From assembly GCA_025354075.1 (NCBI GenBank), contig JANXNO010000054.1, positions 1 to 25,626 of the forward strand: a stretch of DNA of 25,626 nucleotides, read 5' to 3'. How positions within the stretch are numbered: the stretch's first letter is position 1; every line of letters begins with the position of its first letter. The notes under the pieces were generated by a model that was not told the DNA's origin, ran no database searches, and worked only from the letters and a program-made list of their open reading frames with translations. Shown piece by piece: positions 16,607-24,341 of the stretch. Made by a program: the position numbers and the translations under genes. This DNA comes from Burkholderiales bacterium. GTDB lineage: Bacteria; Pseudomonadota; Gammaproteobacteria; Burkholderiales; Casimicrobiaceae.

Positions 16607-16667
16607 AACGAGCGAGCTTTACAGCGCTTAATCACTAATTATAGAAATCAGGCGATCATCGCTCGTT
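16607..16667 (-). promoter_or_regulatory. Anbu promoter region with inverted repeats
   Basis: On the - strand a perfect TATAAT hexamer (16643 to 16638) lies 43 bases before the Anbu ATG, without a good -35 element. It is flanked by a 9-bp inverted repeat, AACGAGCGA (16607-16615) and TCGCTCGTT (16659-16667). A second palindrome GCGATCATCGC (16652-16662) lies about where a -35 box would be. The arrangement looks like an activator- or repressor-dependent promoter; the regulator is unknown. Confidence 0.4.
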
Positions 16668-16728
16668 CATTCACTCGCTGGACAGTTCGCGTTGAAGCGC
16701 TATCTGCCAGCGTGTTGCAGCAGCAAAC

Positions 16729-18012
16729 TTACTTCACTATCGAGGCATAAATCATGTTGCGCAGCAGCCCGCGGTAATACAAGCGCTGTTTCGGCGATTG
16801 CATCATGAAGACCACCAACATTTCTGCTTTTGGATCAACCCACATGTAGGTGCCGCCTGCGCCGCCCCAATAATATTCACCTGCTTCGGCCGGATAAGTT
16901 GATTCTCCTGCGTTGCGTCGCACTGCGAAGCCGAGTCCGAATCCATAGCCCGCGCCGGGCAGATACAACGGCCCTGCGGTGACGCCCGCGCCCGCGTTGG
17001 AATGGTCAGACGTCATGAATCGCAGTGTGCTTGAGCCCAGGTAACGCTTGCCATTCAGCGAGCCGCCGTTGAGCAGCATTTGCAAAAACTGCGCGTAATC
17101 CGTGGCTGTGGACATCATGCCGCCACCGCCAGACTCGAGTTTTTGGGCTATGCGGGGATCGCCGAAGTCAGCGCCGACACCAAAGTTGCGGTCACTGCTG
17201 AACGGTTCCGCGATGCGCTTTTGTTTGGTGGTATCGGTCACGTAGAAGCTGGTGTCGCTCATACCCAGCGGGTCGAGCAGGCGCTCTTTTTCAAAGGTAT
17301 ACAGCGATTTACCGGAGACCGCTTCAACGACGCGGCCCAAAATGTCGGTCGAGTAGCTGTAATCCCAGGTGGTGCCCGGCTGATACATCAAAGGCAGCTT
17401 GGCTACACGACGTGAGAACTCGGCATTGTCGGGATTGTCCGCGGTCAGGTTGGCATCGTTATAGGCTTTCTTCACCAACCCAGGGCCGAAGAATCCATAG
17501 GTGATGCCCGACGTGTGACGCATCAAATCCTGAACGGTAATAGGCCGACGTGCTGGCACGACTTCGAGCGCCGGATTGCCGCTCGCGTCAGGCTTTTCCA
17601 CGCCGACATTCAGCTTTGCGAACTCGGGCAAGTACATGGCAACCGGATCGTCCAATTTCATCTTGCCGTCTTCTACCAGCATCATCGCAGCCACGGTGGT
17701 GATGGGTTTGCTCATCGAGTAGATGCGGAAAATGCCGTCTTTGCCCATCGCGGTATCGGTCGCGACATCGAGTTTGCCCACACTCTCGAAGTACGCCACC
17801 TTGCCGCGACGCGCGATCAGCAAAACGGCACCGGGAATTCGCTTCGCGGCGATATCCGCCTTCAGTGCCTCAGTGATCATGTCGAGGCGTTGTGATGACA
17901 GACCGACCTGCTCGGGTTGTGCGCGCGGCAGTTCAGCGCTGATCGCGACCAGCGGAATGCTGAGCGCCACGCCGACGAGCGCGCGGCACAGAATGCTTCG
18001 AAAATGGTTCAT
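16729..18012 (-). CDS. Exported serine hydrolase, beta-lactamase class C / EstB esterase family
   Basis: This is a 427-residue protein with a signal peptide (MNHFRSILCRALVGVALSIPLVAISA, cleavage probably after residue 26), so it is likely periplasmic. The nucleophile motif Ser99-Met-Ser-Lys102 sits in IYSMSKPITT. The second motif is Tyr218-Ser-Tyr220 instead of Tyr-x-Asn. RHTSGITYGF and the C-terminal WGGAGGTYMWVDP replace the Lys-Thr-Gly box of true beta-lactamases. This pattern points to an esterase or D-amino-acid/peptide hydrolase rather than an antibiotic-resistance enzyme. The ATG at 18012 is supported by AAGGAGG (18024 to 18018) five bases upstream. It interrupts the Anbu neighbourhood and is divergent from an MHS transporter. 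Confidence 0.88.
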   Translation of the reverse strand: MNHFRSILCRALVGVALSIPLVAISAELPRAQPEQVGLSSQRLDMITEALKADIAAKRIPGAVLLIARRGKVAYFESVGKLDVATDTAMGKDGIFRIYSMSKPITTVAAMMLVEDGKMKLDDPVAMYLPEFAKLNVGVEKPDASGNPALEVVPARRPITVQDLMRHTSGITYGFFGPGLVKKAYNDANLTADNPDNAEFSRRVAKLPLMYQPGTTWDYSYSTDILGRVVEAVSGKSLYTFEKERLLDPLGMSDTSFYVTDTTKQKRIAEPFSSDRNFGVGADFGDPRIAQKLESGGGGMMSTATDYAQFLQMLLNGGSLNGKRYLGSSTLRFMTSDHSNAGAGVTAGPLYLPGAGYGFGLGFAVRRNAGESTYPAEAGEYYWGGAGGTYMWVDPKAEMLVVFMMQSPKQRLYYRGLLRNMIYASIVK

Positions 18013-18241
18013 GAGGGCCTCCTTGTGGTGAACGCAAAGTCTAGCGCGCCACAGTGCCATCGCGAAACAGTGGCGCTTGAGGTGCAAACAGCGGATGCGG
18101 TACAAAACGGAACATGCAGTTTCCGAATTCGAGCAAACCACCGACGCGATGACCCGCGCGTCGATAGTCTTCGCCCAAACACCAAAGCAGTGTTTACCGT
18201 GTCTGGTTGGGCATTCAAACGACTTCAAGGGAGGAGACGAT

Positions 18242-19540
18242 ATGGAAGCAGCACAAGTACAAGTCAGCGACAAGGCCATCCGTAAGGTGGTGATTTCGGC
18301 GCTGGTGGGCGCGACGATTGAGTGGTACGACTTTTTTCTCTACGGCGTGGTGGCCGGTATCGTATTCAGCAAACTGTACTTTCCGGGCAGCGACCCGGTA
18401 GTGTCCACGTTGCTCGCATACACCACGTTTGCCGTGGGTTTTGTCACGCGACCGCTGGGTGGCCTCATCTTCGGTCACTTTGGCGACAAGCTCGGCCGCA
18501 AGAGCATGCTGATCATGACGCTTATGATCATGGGCGTGGCGACGTTTCTCATAGGTCTGATTCCGACCTATGAACAGATCGGCATCTGGGCACCGCTACT
18601 GCTGCTGTTAATGCGCATTTTTCAGGGCATCGGGCTTGGCGGTGAGTGGGGCGGTGCGGTGCTAATGGCCTACGAATACGCGCCGAAAGAGAAGCGTGGC
18701 TTCTATGCGTCGTTGCCACAAATCGGCCTGGCGATTGGCCTGTGTCTGGCCTCGGGCATCGTGGCCTTGCTGTCCTCGCTGCTCACCGATGCGCAGTTTC
18801 TCTCGTGGGGCTGGCGCATCGCGTTCCTGCTCTCAGGCGTGATGGTGATTGTCGGTATGTACATCCGGCTGAACATTCAGGAAACGCCGGAATTTGCGGC
18901 GATCAAGGCAAAAAACGAAGCTTCGAGCATTCCGTTTATGGACATGATCCGACGCTATCCGGGCAACGTGCTCAAGGGCATGGGCGCTCGCTATATCGAT
19001 GGCGTGTTCTTCAATATTTTTGGCGTGTTTTCGATCAATTATTTGACCACCACGATCAAGATCAGCCGCACGCAGGCGCTGCTCGGTGTGATGGCTGCGG
19101 CGCTGGTGATGTGTTTCACCATCCCGTTCTTCGGTCGCCTGTCGGATCGTATCGGGCGCACCAAGGTCTACATGTGGGGCGCAATCATCACCGCGCTGTC
19201 CGCGTTCCCCGGCTTCTGGATGATGAGCCAGAGCGGTGGCAACGTGATGGTGATCTGGCTTGCGATCATCATTCCATTCGGCATTTTTTACGCGTCGGTA
19301 TACGGGCCGGAAGCCGCGCTGTTCTGTGACTTGTTCGACGCGAAAGTGCGCTACACGGGCATTTCGTTTGTGTACCAGTTCTCGGGGATTTTCGCGTCGG
19401 GCATCACGCCCATCATCGCAACTGCATTGTTGAAATCAGGCGGTGGTGAACCATGGCAGATTTGTATGTACGTCGTGTTCGCAGGGGCCGTTTCGGCGCT
19501 ATGCGCGTGGCTGATCGGGCGGTCAAAACCGGTGGCCTGA
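18242..19540 (+). CDS. MFS transporter of the metabolite:H+ symporter (MHS) family
   Basis: This is a 432-residue inner-membrane protein with about 12 membrane segments. The N-terminal block ATIEWYDFFLYGVVAGIVFSKLYFP is the MHS hallmark (ProP/ShiA/KgtP-like), followed by TRPLGGLIFGHFGDKLGRKSML (MFS motif A) and RIFQGIGLGGEWGGAVLMAYEYAP. Known relatives carry proline, betaine, shikimate, 2-oxoglutarate or aromatic acids; the substrate here cannot be told. The ATG at 18242 has GGGAGGAG upstream. The open frame continues to 18077, but that part lacks family similarity and overlaps the divergent promoter region. It is divergent from the serine hydrolase by 229 bases, and the two may be co-regulated. 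Confidence 0.92.
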   Translation: MEAAQVQVSDKAIRKVVISALVGATIEWYDFFLYGVVAGIVFSKLYFPGSDPVVSTLLAYTTFAVGFVTRPLGGLIFGHFGDKLGRKSMLIMTLMIMGVATFLIGLIPTYEQIGIWAPLLLLLMRIFQGIGLGGEWGGAVLMAYEYAPKEKRGFYASLPQIGLAIGLCLASGIVALLSSLLTDAQFLSWGWRIAFLLSGVMVIVGMYIRLNIQETPEFAAIKAKNEASSIPFMDMIRRYPGNVLKGMGARYIDGVFFNIFGVFSINYLTTTIKISRTQALLGVMAAALVMCFTIPFFGRLSDRIGRTKVYMWGAIITALSAFPGFWMMSQSGGNVMVIWLAIIIPFGIFYASVYGPEAALFCDLFDAKVRYTGISFVYQFSGIFASGITPIIATALLKSGGGEPWQICMYVVFAGAVSALCAWLIGRSKPVA

Positions 19541-19554
19541 TTCGCGATGAGCCG

Positions 19555-19574
19555 CCCGGATGCTTGCATCCGGG
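19555..19574. terminator. Bidirectional hairpin between convergent genes
   Basis: CCCGGATGC (19555-19563) and GCATCCGGG (19566-19574) form a perfect 9-bp stem around TT in the 48-base gap between the MHS transporter and the alpha-E gene. The position suits a shared terminator for both strands, although the T-run after it is poor. The sequence also resembles GCCCGGATG-type REP elements seen in other proteobacteria. Confidence 0.55.
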
Positions 19575-19588
19575 TTGACGTTGTCTCG

Positions 19589-20539
19589 CTAGTGCAGCTC
19601 CATATAAGCCGCATTCACCGCGTTACCTAGCCGTTCCATATCGAGAAGGAAATCAGCCAGATAGCGCTTCAGTCCGTAGGCGAGCACTTCGTCAATGGTG
19701 CCGTAGCGCAGGCGGGCATTTATTTCAGCGGCGATGCGGCGCGGCATGCGACCGCTTTGTGCGGGAAGTTCATCGAGCACGAGGGAGGCCTCATCGAGGC
19801 AGTAGCGCAATGAACGTGGCAGCTTTTCGTCGAAAATCATGATCTCAGCGACCCGGCGGGCGTCAATCACATCACGGTACGTATCGCGATACGCTTCCAA
19901 CGCGGATACCGAGCGCAATACAGCGGAGAGCCGGTAGTAGTCGGTTTCGTTGTCTTCTTCTTTTTCGTCAAAAGTATCGGGCGCCTCCTGCGCGTATTTG
20001 ACGTTCAAAATCCTGGCCGTGTTGTCAGCCCTCTCGATGAAGGTGCCGAGGCGCGTGAAGTGATACGGCTGATCGCGTCGCGCGGTTGCGAAAGTCACGC
20101 CGCGGAAGAGGTGCGAGCGTTCTTTCACCCATTCAAAAAATTCGTTACCCGTCATCATCGGGTCAATGATGCGCACTTTGTCCTGGAGCTGCAGCCATGT
20201 GTCGTTGACGTTTTCCCACATTTCGCTGGTGATCGAGCCGCGCACGGCGCGCGCGTTTTTACGCATCGACTCGAAACAGTTGCGGATGGACGACGGATGC
20301 TTTTTGTCCCAAGCGAGAAACGCGATCACGTTGACGTAGGTCGCGGGCAGGTTGGTTTCAGCGAATGCGCCTTGCGCCTCGGTAATCACAATCGGTGTCA
20401 TCGCGCCACCGGAATCAGCTGCGCGGTCGAGCATCGCGAGGGATTGCGTGACATCCAGAATACGTGCCATATTTTCGGCGCGCTCAAGATAACGGCTCAT
20501 CCAGTAGAGGTGGGAGGCAACGCGGCTCAGCATGTTCAC
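19589..20539 (-). CDS. Alpha-E domain protein (DUF403 family)
   Basis: This is a 316-residue, almost wholly alpha-helical protein. The start MNMLSRVASHLYWMSRYLERAENMARILDV is the family signature, and FTRLGTFIERADNTARILNV (about 167-186) looks like an internal echo of it. The biochemical function is not established. The family is consistently linked to circularly permuted ATP-grasp proteins, Anbu and transglutaminases and has been proposed to take part in peptide synthesis or modification. Its ATG overlaps the stop of the ATP-grasp gene (ATGA), so the two are coupled and probably form a complex. A second Met at residue 3 is also a possible start. Confidence 0.92.
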   Translation of the reverse strand: MNMLSRVASHLYWMSRYLERAENMARILDVTQSLAMLDRAADSGGAMTPIVITEAQGAFAETNLPATYVNVIAFLAWDKKHPSSIRNCFESMRKNARAVRGSITSEMWENVNDTWLQLQDKVRIIDPMMTGNEFFEWVKERSHLFRGVTFATARRDQPYHFTRLGTFIERADNTARILNVKYAQEAPDTFDEKEEDNETDYYRLSAVLRSVSALEAYRDTYRDVIDARRVAEIMIFDEKLPRSLRYCLDEASLVLDELPAQSGRMPRRIAAEINARLRYGTIDEVLAYGLKRYLADFLLDMERLGNAVNAAYMELH

Positions 20540-22113
20540 TTGCCCTCCGCTTCGGTTTTGCCCTCGACGCCGCCCTCGGCGTCACCCAATACCCAGGTAT
20601 CTTTAGTGCCGCCGCCTTGGGATGAGTTGACGACCAGCGAGCCTTCGCGCAACGCGACGCGCGTGAGGCCGCCGGGCACCATGCGCACCTCGCGTCCCGT
20701 GAGCACAAATGGCCGCAAATCAATATGTCGCGGCGCGATGCCGGAGTCCACAAACGTCGGGCAGCTTGAGAGTGACAACGTGGGCTGCGCGATGTAATTG
20801 TTTGGGTTCGCTTTCACCACCGCCGCGAAGTCTTCAACCTCTTTCGCAGTGGCGGCTGGGCCGACAAGCATGCCGTAACCACCGGCACCGTGAACCTCTT
20901 TCACGACCAGATTTTTCATGTTCGCGAGCACGTACGACAGCTCGCTCGGCTTTCTGCATTGATAGGTCAGCACGTTGTTCAAAATCGGCTCTTCGTTGAG
21001 ATAGAACTTGATCATGTCCGGCACATACGGATAGATCGATTTGTCATCGGCCACACCCGTGCCAATCGCGTTGCAAATAACGATGTTGCCTTTTGCATAG
21101 CACTGGAACAAGCCGGGCACGCCGAGCGCCGAATCTTCGCGGAATGCGAGTGGATCAAGGAACACGTCATCAAGGCGGCGATACATCACGTCGACGCGTT
21201 GCGGGCCGCGCGTGGTGCGCATATAGACGTAGTCATCTTTCACAAACAGGTCTGAACCCTCCACCAGTTCAATGCCCATTTGCTGCGCAAGAAATGTGTG
21301 TTCGAAGTACGCGCTGTTGTAGCGACCGGGCGTCAGCAACACGACCGTCGGGTTGTCGATATCGGTGGATTCGCGCAGCGTTTGCAGCAGCATCGCGGGG
21401 TAGTGTTCGACCGGGCGCACCGTTTGTTTAAGGAACAATTCCGGGAACAAGCGCATCATCATCTTGCGATTCATCAGCATGTACGACACGCCGGAAGGCA
21501 CGCGCAGATTGTCTTCCAGCACGTAATACTTGCCGTCGTTATTGCGCACGATGTCCACGCCGGCCATTGAGGCGTACGTGTCATGCGGCAATTTCACGCC
21601 GACCATTTTGGTCTGGAACTGCGCGTTTCCTTCGATCTGTTCGCGCGGAATCAGACCTGCTTTGAGAATCGCCTGATCGTGATAGACGTCGGCGAGAAAC
21701 TTGTTGATTGCGGTCACGCGTTGCGTGAGGCCTTTTTCAAGATACGTCCATTCGTCTGCCGTGATAATGCGCGGAATCACATCCGACGGAATCAGTCGCT
21801 CGGTGCCGCTTTCATCGCCGTACACCGTGAACGTGATGCCGATCCGGCGGAACAGCAAGTCAGCTTGCGCGCGACGCTGCGTTAACGCCTGCTCGGGAGT
21901 CGCCTCAAGCCACTGGTTGTACGCTTGATAGTGCTCGCGCGGGCCAAACCGAAGGGGTGGCATCGGCGGCATTGGCTTGGCTTTTGCCATCACCTCCGAC
22001 GATTGCAGTTGTGACTGAAATTGCCCCTGGGTCTGGGATTGCGACGGCGCAAGTGAAGCGAGCATTTCGTCGAAATGGCTGGCAGGCGGAGGTGTAATGG
22101 TGTGCATGATCAT
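20536..22113 (-). CDS. Circularly permuted ATP-grasp protein (DUF404/DUF407 family)
   Basis: This is a protein of about 525 residues, predicted to be an ATP-dependent amide- or peptide-bond-forming ligase. Characteristic blocks are FTVYGDESGTERLIPSDVIPRI, YYVLEDNLRVPSGVSYML, AIGTGVADDKSIYPYVPDMIKFYL, VVKEVHGAGGYGMLVGP and VALREGSLVVNSSQGGGTKDTW near the C-terminus. A Pro-, Gln- and Ser-rich stretch (about residues 20-55) precedes the conserved part. The start could be ATG at 22113 or 22107, or an ATG at 22221 that adds 36 basic, unconserved residues; none has a clear ribosome site. I prefer 22113 by family length. It is the first gene of a two-gene unit with the alpha-E gene and is normally a neighbour of Anbu. 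Confidence 0.92.
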   Translation of the reverse strand: MIMHTITPPPASHFDEMLASLAPSQSQTQGQFQSQLQSSEVMAKAKPMPPMPPLRFGPREHYQAYNQWLEATPEQALTQRRAQADLLFRRIGITFTVYGDESGTERLIPSDVIPRIITADEWTYLEKGLTQRVTAINKFLADVYHDQAILKAGLIPREQIEGNAQFQTKMVGVKLPHDTYASMAGVDIVRNNDGKYYVLEDNLRVPSGVSYMLMNRKMMMRLFPELFLKQTVRPVEHYPAMLLQTLRESTDIDNPTVVLLTPGRYNSAYFEHTFLAQQMGIELVEGSDLFVKDDYVYMRTTRGPQRVDVMYRRLDDVFLDPLAFREDSALGVPGLFQCYAKGNIVICNAIGTGVADDKSIYPYVPDMIKFYLNEEPILNNVLTYQCRKPSELSYVLANMKNLVVKEVHGAGGYGMLVGPAATAKEVEDFAAVVKANPNNYIAQPTLSLSSCPTFVDSGIAPRHIDLRPFVLTGREVRMVPGGLTRVALREGSLVVNSSQGGGTKDTWVLGDAEGGVEGKTEAEGK

Positions 22114-22241
22114 GGCGTCGCGGCAACTGAACTTTTGCAATAGTAAGCAAACGGTGTGCCGTTGTCTTTTGGCAGCTCGACGGGCGTGTTTAGGCAATAC
22201 AGCTTTTCCGCAAAAAGCCATTTTTGATTGGGCTTAAGCAC

Positions 22242-22283
22242 CTAAAACGTCATAAGTCGAGTTTAGCGAATTAAATGTTTTAG
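22242..22283. repeat. Inverted repeat in the divergent ATP-grasp / Lol promoter region
   Basis: CTAAAAC (22242-22248) and GTTTTAG (22277-22283) form a perfect 7-bp inverted repeat spaced 28 bases apart in an AT-rich part of the 262-base divergent gap. It could be an operator pair or a stem, but no regulator can be named. I could not identify convincing promoters for either gene here. Confidence 0.3.
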
Positions 22284-22343
22284 GCCCCGGTAAATAGGCC
22301 TTAAAGAAAAAAGCTGATAATCAAATGGAGTCGCGGCGTACGA

Positions 22344-22358
22344 GGCGAGCAACTCGCC
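22344..22358 (+). promoter_or_regulatory. Hairpin in the leader of the Lol permease gene
   Basis: GGCGAG (22344-22349) and CTCGCC (22353-22358) form a 6-bp stem with a CAA loop, ending 17 bases before the chosen ATG. In mRNA it would sit just upstream of the ribosome site and might influence translation. No T-run follows, so it is not a terminator. Confidence 0.3.
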
Positions 22359-22375
22359 ACGTAGAATTCAGTTGG

Positions 22376-23629
22376 ATGTCTTTCCCCTCTCGTTACGAGC
22401 TGGAGCTTGGCGTGCGCTACGTGCGTGCCAAGCGTCGCAACAGTTTCATCTCCTTCATCTCGCTCATCTCGATGCTTGGCATTGCCTTGGGTGTCGCAGC
22501 ACTCATCATCGTCATTTCGGTGATGAACGGATTCCAGAGCGAGTTGCGTGAGCGCATGCTGGCCGCCACGGCGCACGTGGAAGTCAAAGGTCTCGACGGC
22601 CCGATGAACGATTGGCAAAGTGTTGCCACGATCCTCAAGAAAAATCCTGAAGTGCAAGCCATCGCACCGTACGTGCAGGGCGAGGGCCTTTGGGTCAACG
22701 GCGAAATCAACAAACCATCTCTGGTGCGCGGCATCGATCCGGCGACTGAAGTGCTGGTCGCCACGGTGCAGCAGCACATGAAAGTCGGCACGCTGGATAT
22801 GCTCAAACGCGGTGAATGGGGCGTGATTCTCGGCATTGATCTGGCGCGCAGCCTTGGTGTTCGCGTCGGCGAAAAGGTGGCGCTGGTCACGCCGCAAGGC
22901 ACCGTGACGCCTGCGGGTACGGTACCGCGCGTGAGGAGTTTTACCGTCACTGGTTTGTTCGAAATTGGCTGGATCGAAGCGGATTCGCGCGTTGCCTTGA
23001 TTCATGTCAACGACGCGCAGCGGCTCTATCAGTTTGGCGATGCAGTCACCGGCATTCGCGTGAAACTGAACGATTTGATGCAGGCACGTGCGGTCGCGGA
23101 CGGCTGGCTGCGCACGCTGCCGCCGGGGCTCAATGTGTCGGACTGGACGACGCAGAACGCGAGCTTTTTTAAGGCGGTGCAGCTTGAAAAGAAGGTTATG
23201 TTCATCATCCTCACGCTGATTGTTGCTGTTGCTGCATTCAACCTGGTGAGCACGCTGGTGATGGTGGTCACTGATAAAGAATCGGACATTGCAATCCTGC
23301 GTACGCTGGGTGCGCGACCGCTGAGCATCATGCAAATTTTTGTCGTGCAAGGCGCGATTATTGGCGTCATCGGCACGTTGATTGGCTTGACACTCGGCCT
23401 AGCGGTGGCGCTCAATATTGATCTGGTTGTGGGCACAATCGAAAAAGTGTTCGGCGTTACCTTCATCGACAAAACGGTGTACCTGATTACCGAATTACCC
23501 TCGAAAGTGATACCGGGTGACGTGCTATTTATCGTGTTGATGAGTCTTGGTCTGTCGCTACTTGCGACGCTGTGGCCCAGCTGGCGCGCAAGTCGTATCA
23601 ATCCGGCGGAGGCATTGCGTTATGACTAG
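22376..23629 (+). CDS. Lipoprotein-releasing ABC transporter permease (LolC/LolE family)
   Basis: This is a 417-residue inner-membrane protein that extracts outer-membrane lipoproteins from the inner membrane and passes them to LolA. It begins SRYELELGVRYVRAKRRNSFISFISLISMLGIALGVAALIIVISVMNGFQ, the Lol signature, with one N-terminal membrane helix and a large periplasmic domain (about 50-265). Three C-terminal helices follow, including FNLVSTLVMVVTDKESDIAILRTLGA. The ATG at 22376 gives the conserved start; the open frame back to 22325 adds an unconserved arginine-rich leader. The stop overlaps lolD by 8 bases. No second permease follows, so it may be a LolF-type protein acting as a homodimer with LolD. 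Confidence 0.93.
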   Translation: MSFPSRYELELGVRYVRAKRRNSFISFISLISMLGIALGVAALIIVISVMNGFQSELRERMLAATAHVEVKGLDGPMNDWQSVATILKKNPEVQAIAPYVQGEGLWVNGEINKPSLVRGIDPATEVLVATVQQHMKVGTLDMLKRGEWGVILGIDLARSLGVRVGEKVALVTPQGTVTPAGTVPRVRSFTVTGLFEIGWIEADSRVALIHVNDAQRLYQFGDAVTGIRVKLNDLMQARAVADGWLRTLPPGLNVSDWTTQNASFFKAVQLEKKVMFIILTLIVAVAAFNLVSTLVMVVTDKESDIAILRTLGARPLSIMQIFVVQGAIIGVIGTLIGLTLGLAVALNIDLVVGTIEKVFGVTFIDKTVYLITELPSKVIPGDVLFIVLMSLGLSLLATLWPSWRASRINPAEALRYD

Positions 23630-24341
23630 CGCCATCGTGCTTTCAGCAACCGGTCTCGGCAAAACGTACGAGAGCGGTCCGGCGCGAACGGAGGTGTTGG
23701 CCGACGTGTCGTTCACGGTGGCGGCTGGCGAATCAGTCGCAATTATTGGTGCGTCCGGCTCCGGCAAAAGCACGCTGCTGCATTTGCTGGGTGGGCTGGA
23801 TGCGCCGAGCTCCGGTACGGTCGTTTTACTCGGGCAGCCGTTAGCCAAATTATCCGATGCAGCGCGTGGCGATCTGCGCAACCAATCGCTCGGCTTCGTC
23901 TACCAGTTTCATCACTTGTTGGCGGAACTCACCGCGGTGCAAAACGTAGCGCTGGCATTGCGTATTCGCCGCACTAAACCCTCGATTGCCGAGGCAAAAG
24001 CGACAACCTTGCTGGAGTCGGTCGGTCTCGGCCATCGTCTGCAACATTTACCGTCCGAGTTGTCCGGTGGCGAACGGCAACGTGTGGCCATCGCCCGGGC
24101 ACTGGTCACCGAGCCTGCGTGTGTGCTGGCGGACGAGCCGACCGGCAATCTCGATCAGGAAAACGGCGACCGCGTGTTCGAAATGTTGTGCGAGGCCACA
24201 CGCAGCCGCAATGCGTCGCTGGTGCTGGTGACCCACGACCGGGCTCTGGCCGCACGATGTGATCGTGTGCTGCATTTGACGCGCGGGCGGCTGGTGCCGC
24301 CAGTGGTTTTTGCAGCAGAGGAAACCGTCGTTGCCCCCTAA
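23622..24341 (+). CDS. lolD: Lipoprotein-releasing ABC transporter ATPase LolD
   Basis: This is a 239-residue ATPase of the Lol exporter, acting at the cytoplasmic face of the inner membrane. Motifs are Walker A GASGSGKS (43-50), Q-loop GFVYQFHHLLAELTAVQNV (about 91-109), signature LSGGERQR (147-154), Walker B VLADEPTG with Asp171 and Glu172, and the H-loop His205 in VLVTHD. FVYQFHHLL is especially characteristic of LolD within the MacB/FtsE group. The ATG at 23622 lies inside the end of the permease gene and shows coupled translation. The start of the next gene overlaps its stop codon region. Confidence 0.95.
   Translation: MTSAIVLSATGLGKTYESGPARTEVLADVSFTVAAGESVAIIGASGSGKSTLLHLLGGLDAPSSGTVVLLGQPLAKLSDAARGDLRNQSLGFVYQFHHLLAELTAVQNVALALRIRRTKPSIAEAKATTLLESVGLGHRLQHLPSELSGGERQRVAIARALVTEPACVLADEPTGNLDQENGDRVFEMLCEATRSRNASLVLVTHDRALAARCDRVLHLTRGRLVPPVVFAAEETVVAP

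Noticed and set aside
18646..19329. 227-codon + strand frame within the MHS transporter gene
   Set aside because: It is out of frame with a clear MFS protein and has no motifs.
22301..23350. 349-codon open frame antisense to the Lol permease gene
   Set aside because: It lies wholly over a well-supported gene, its translation is rich in Arg and His without motifs, and no ribosome site is visible.
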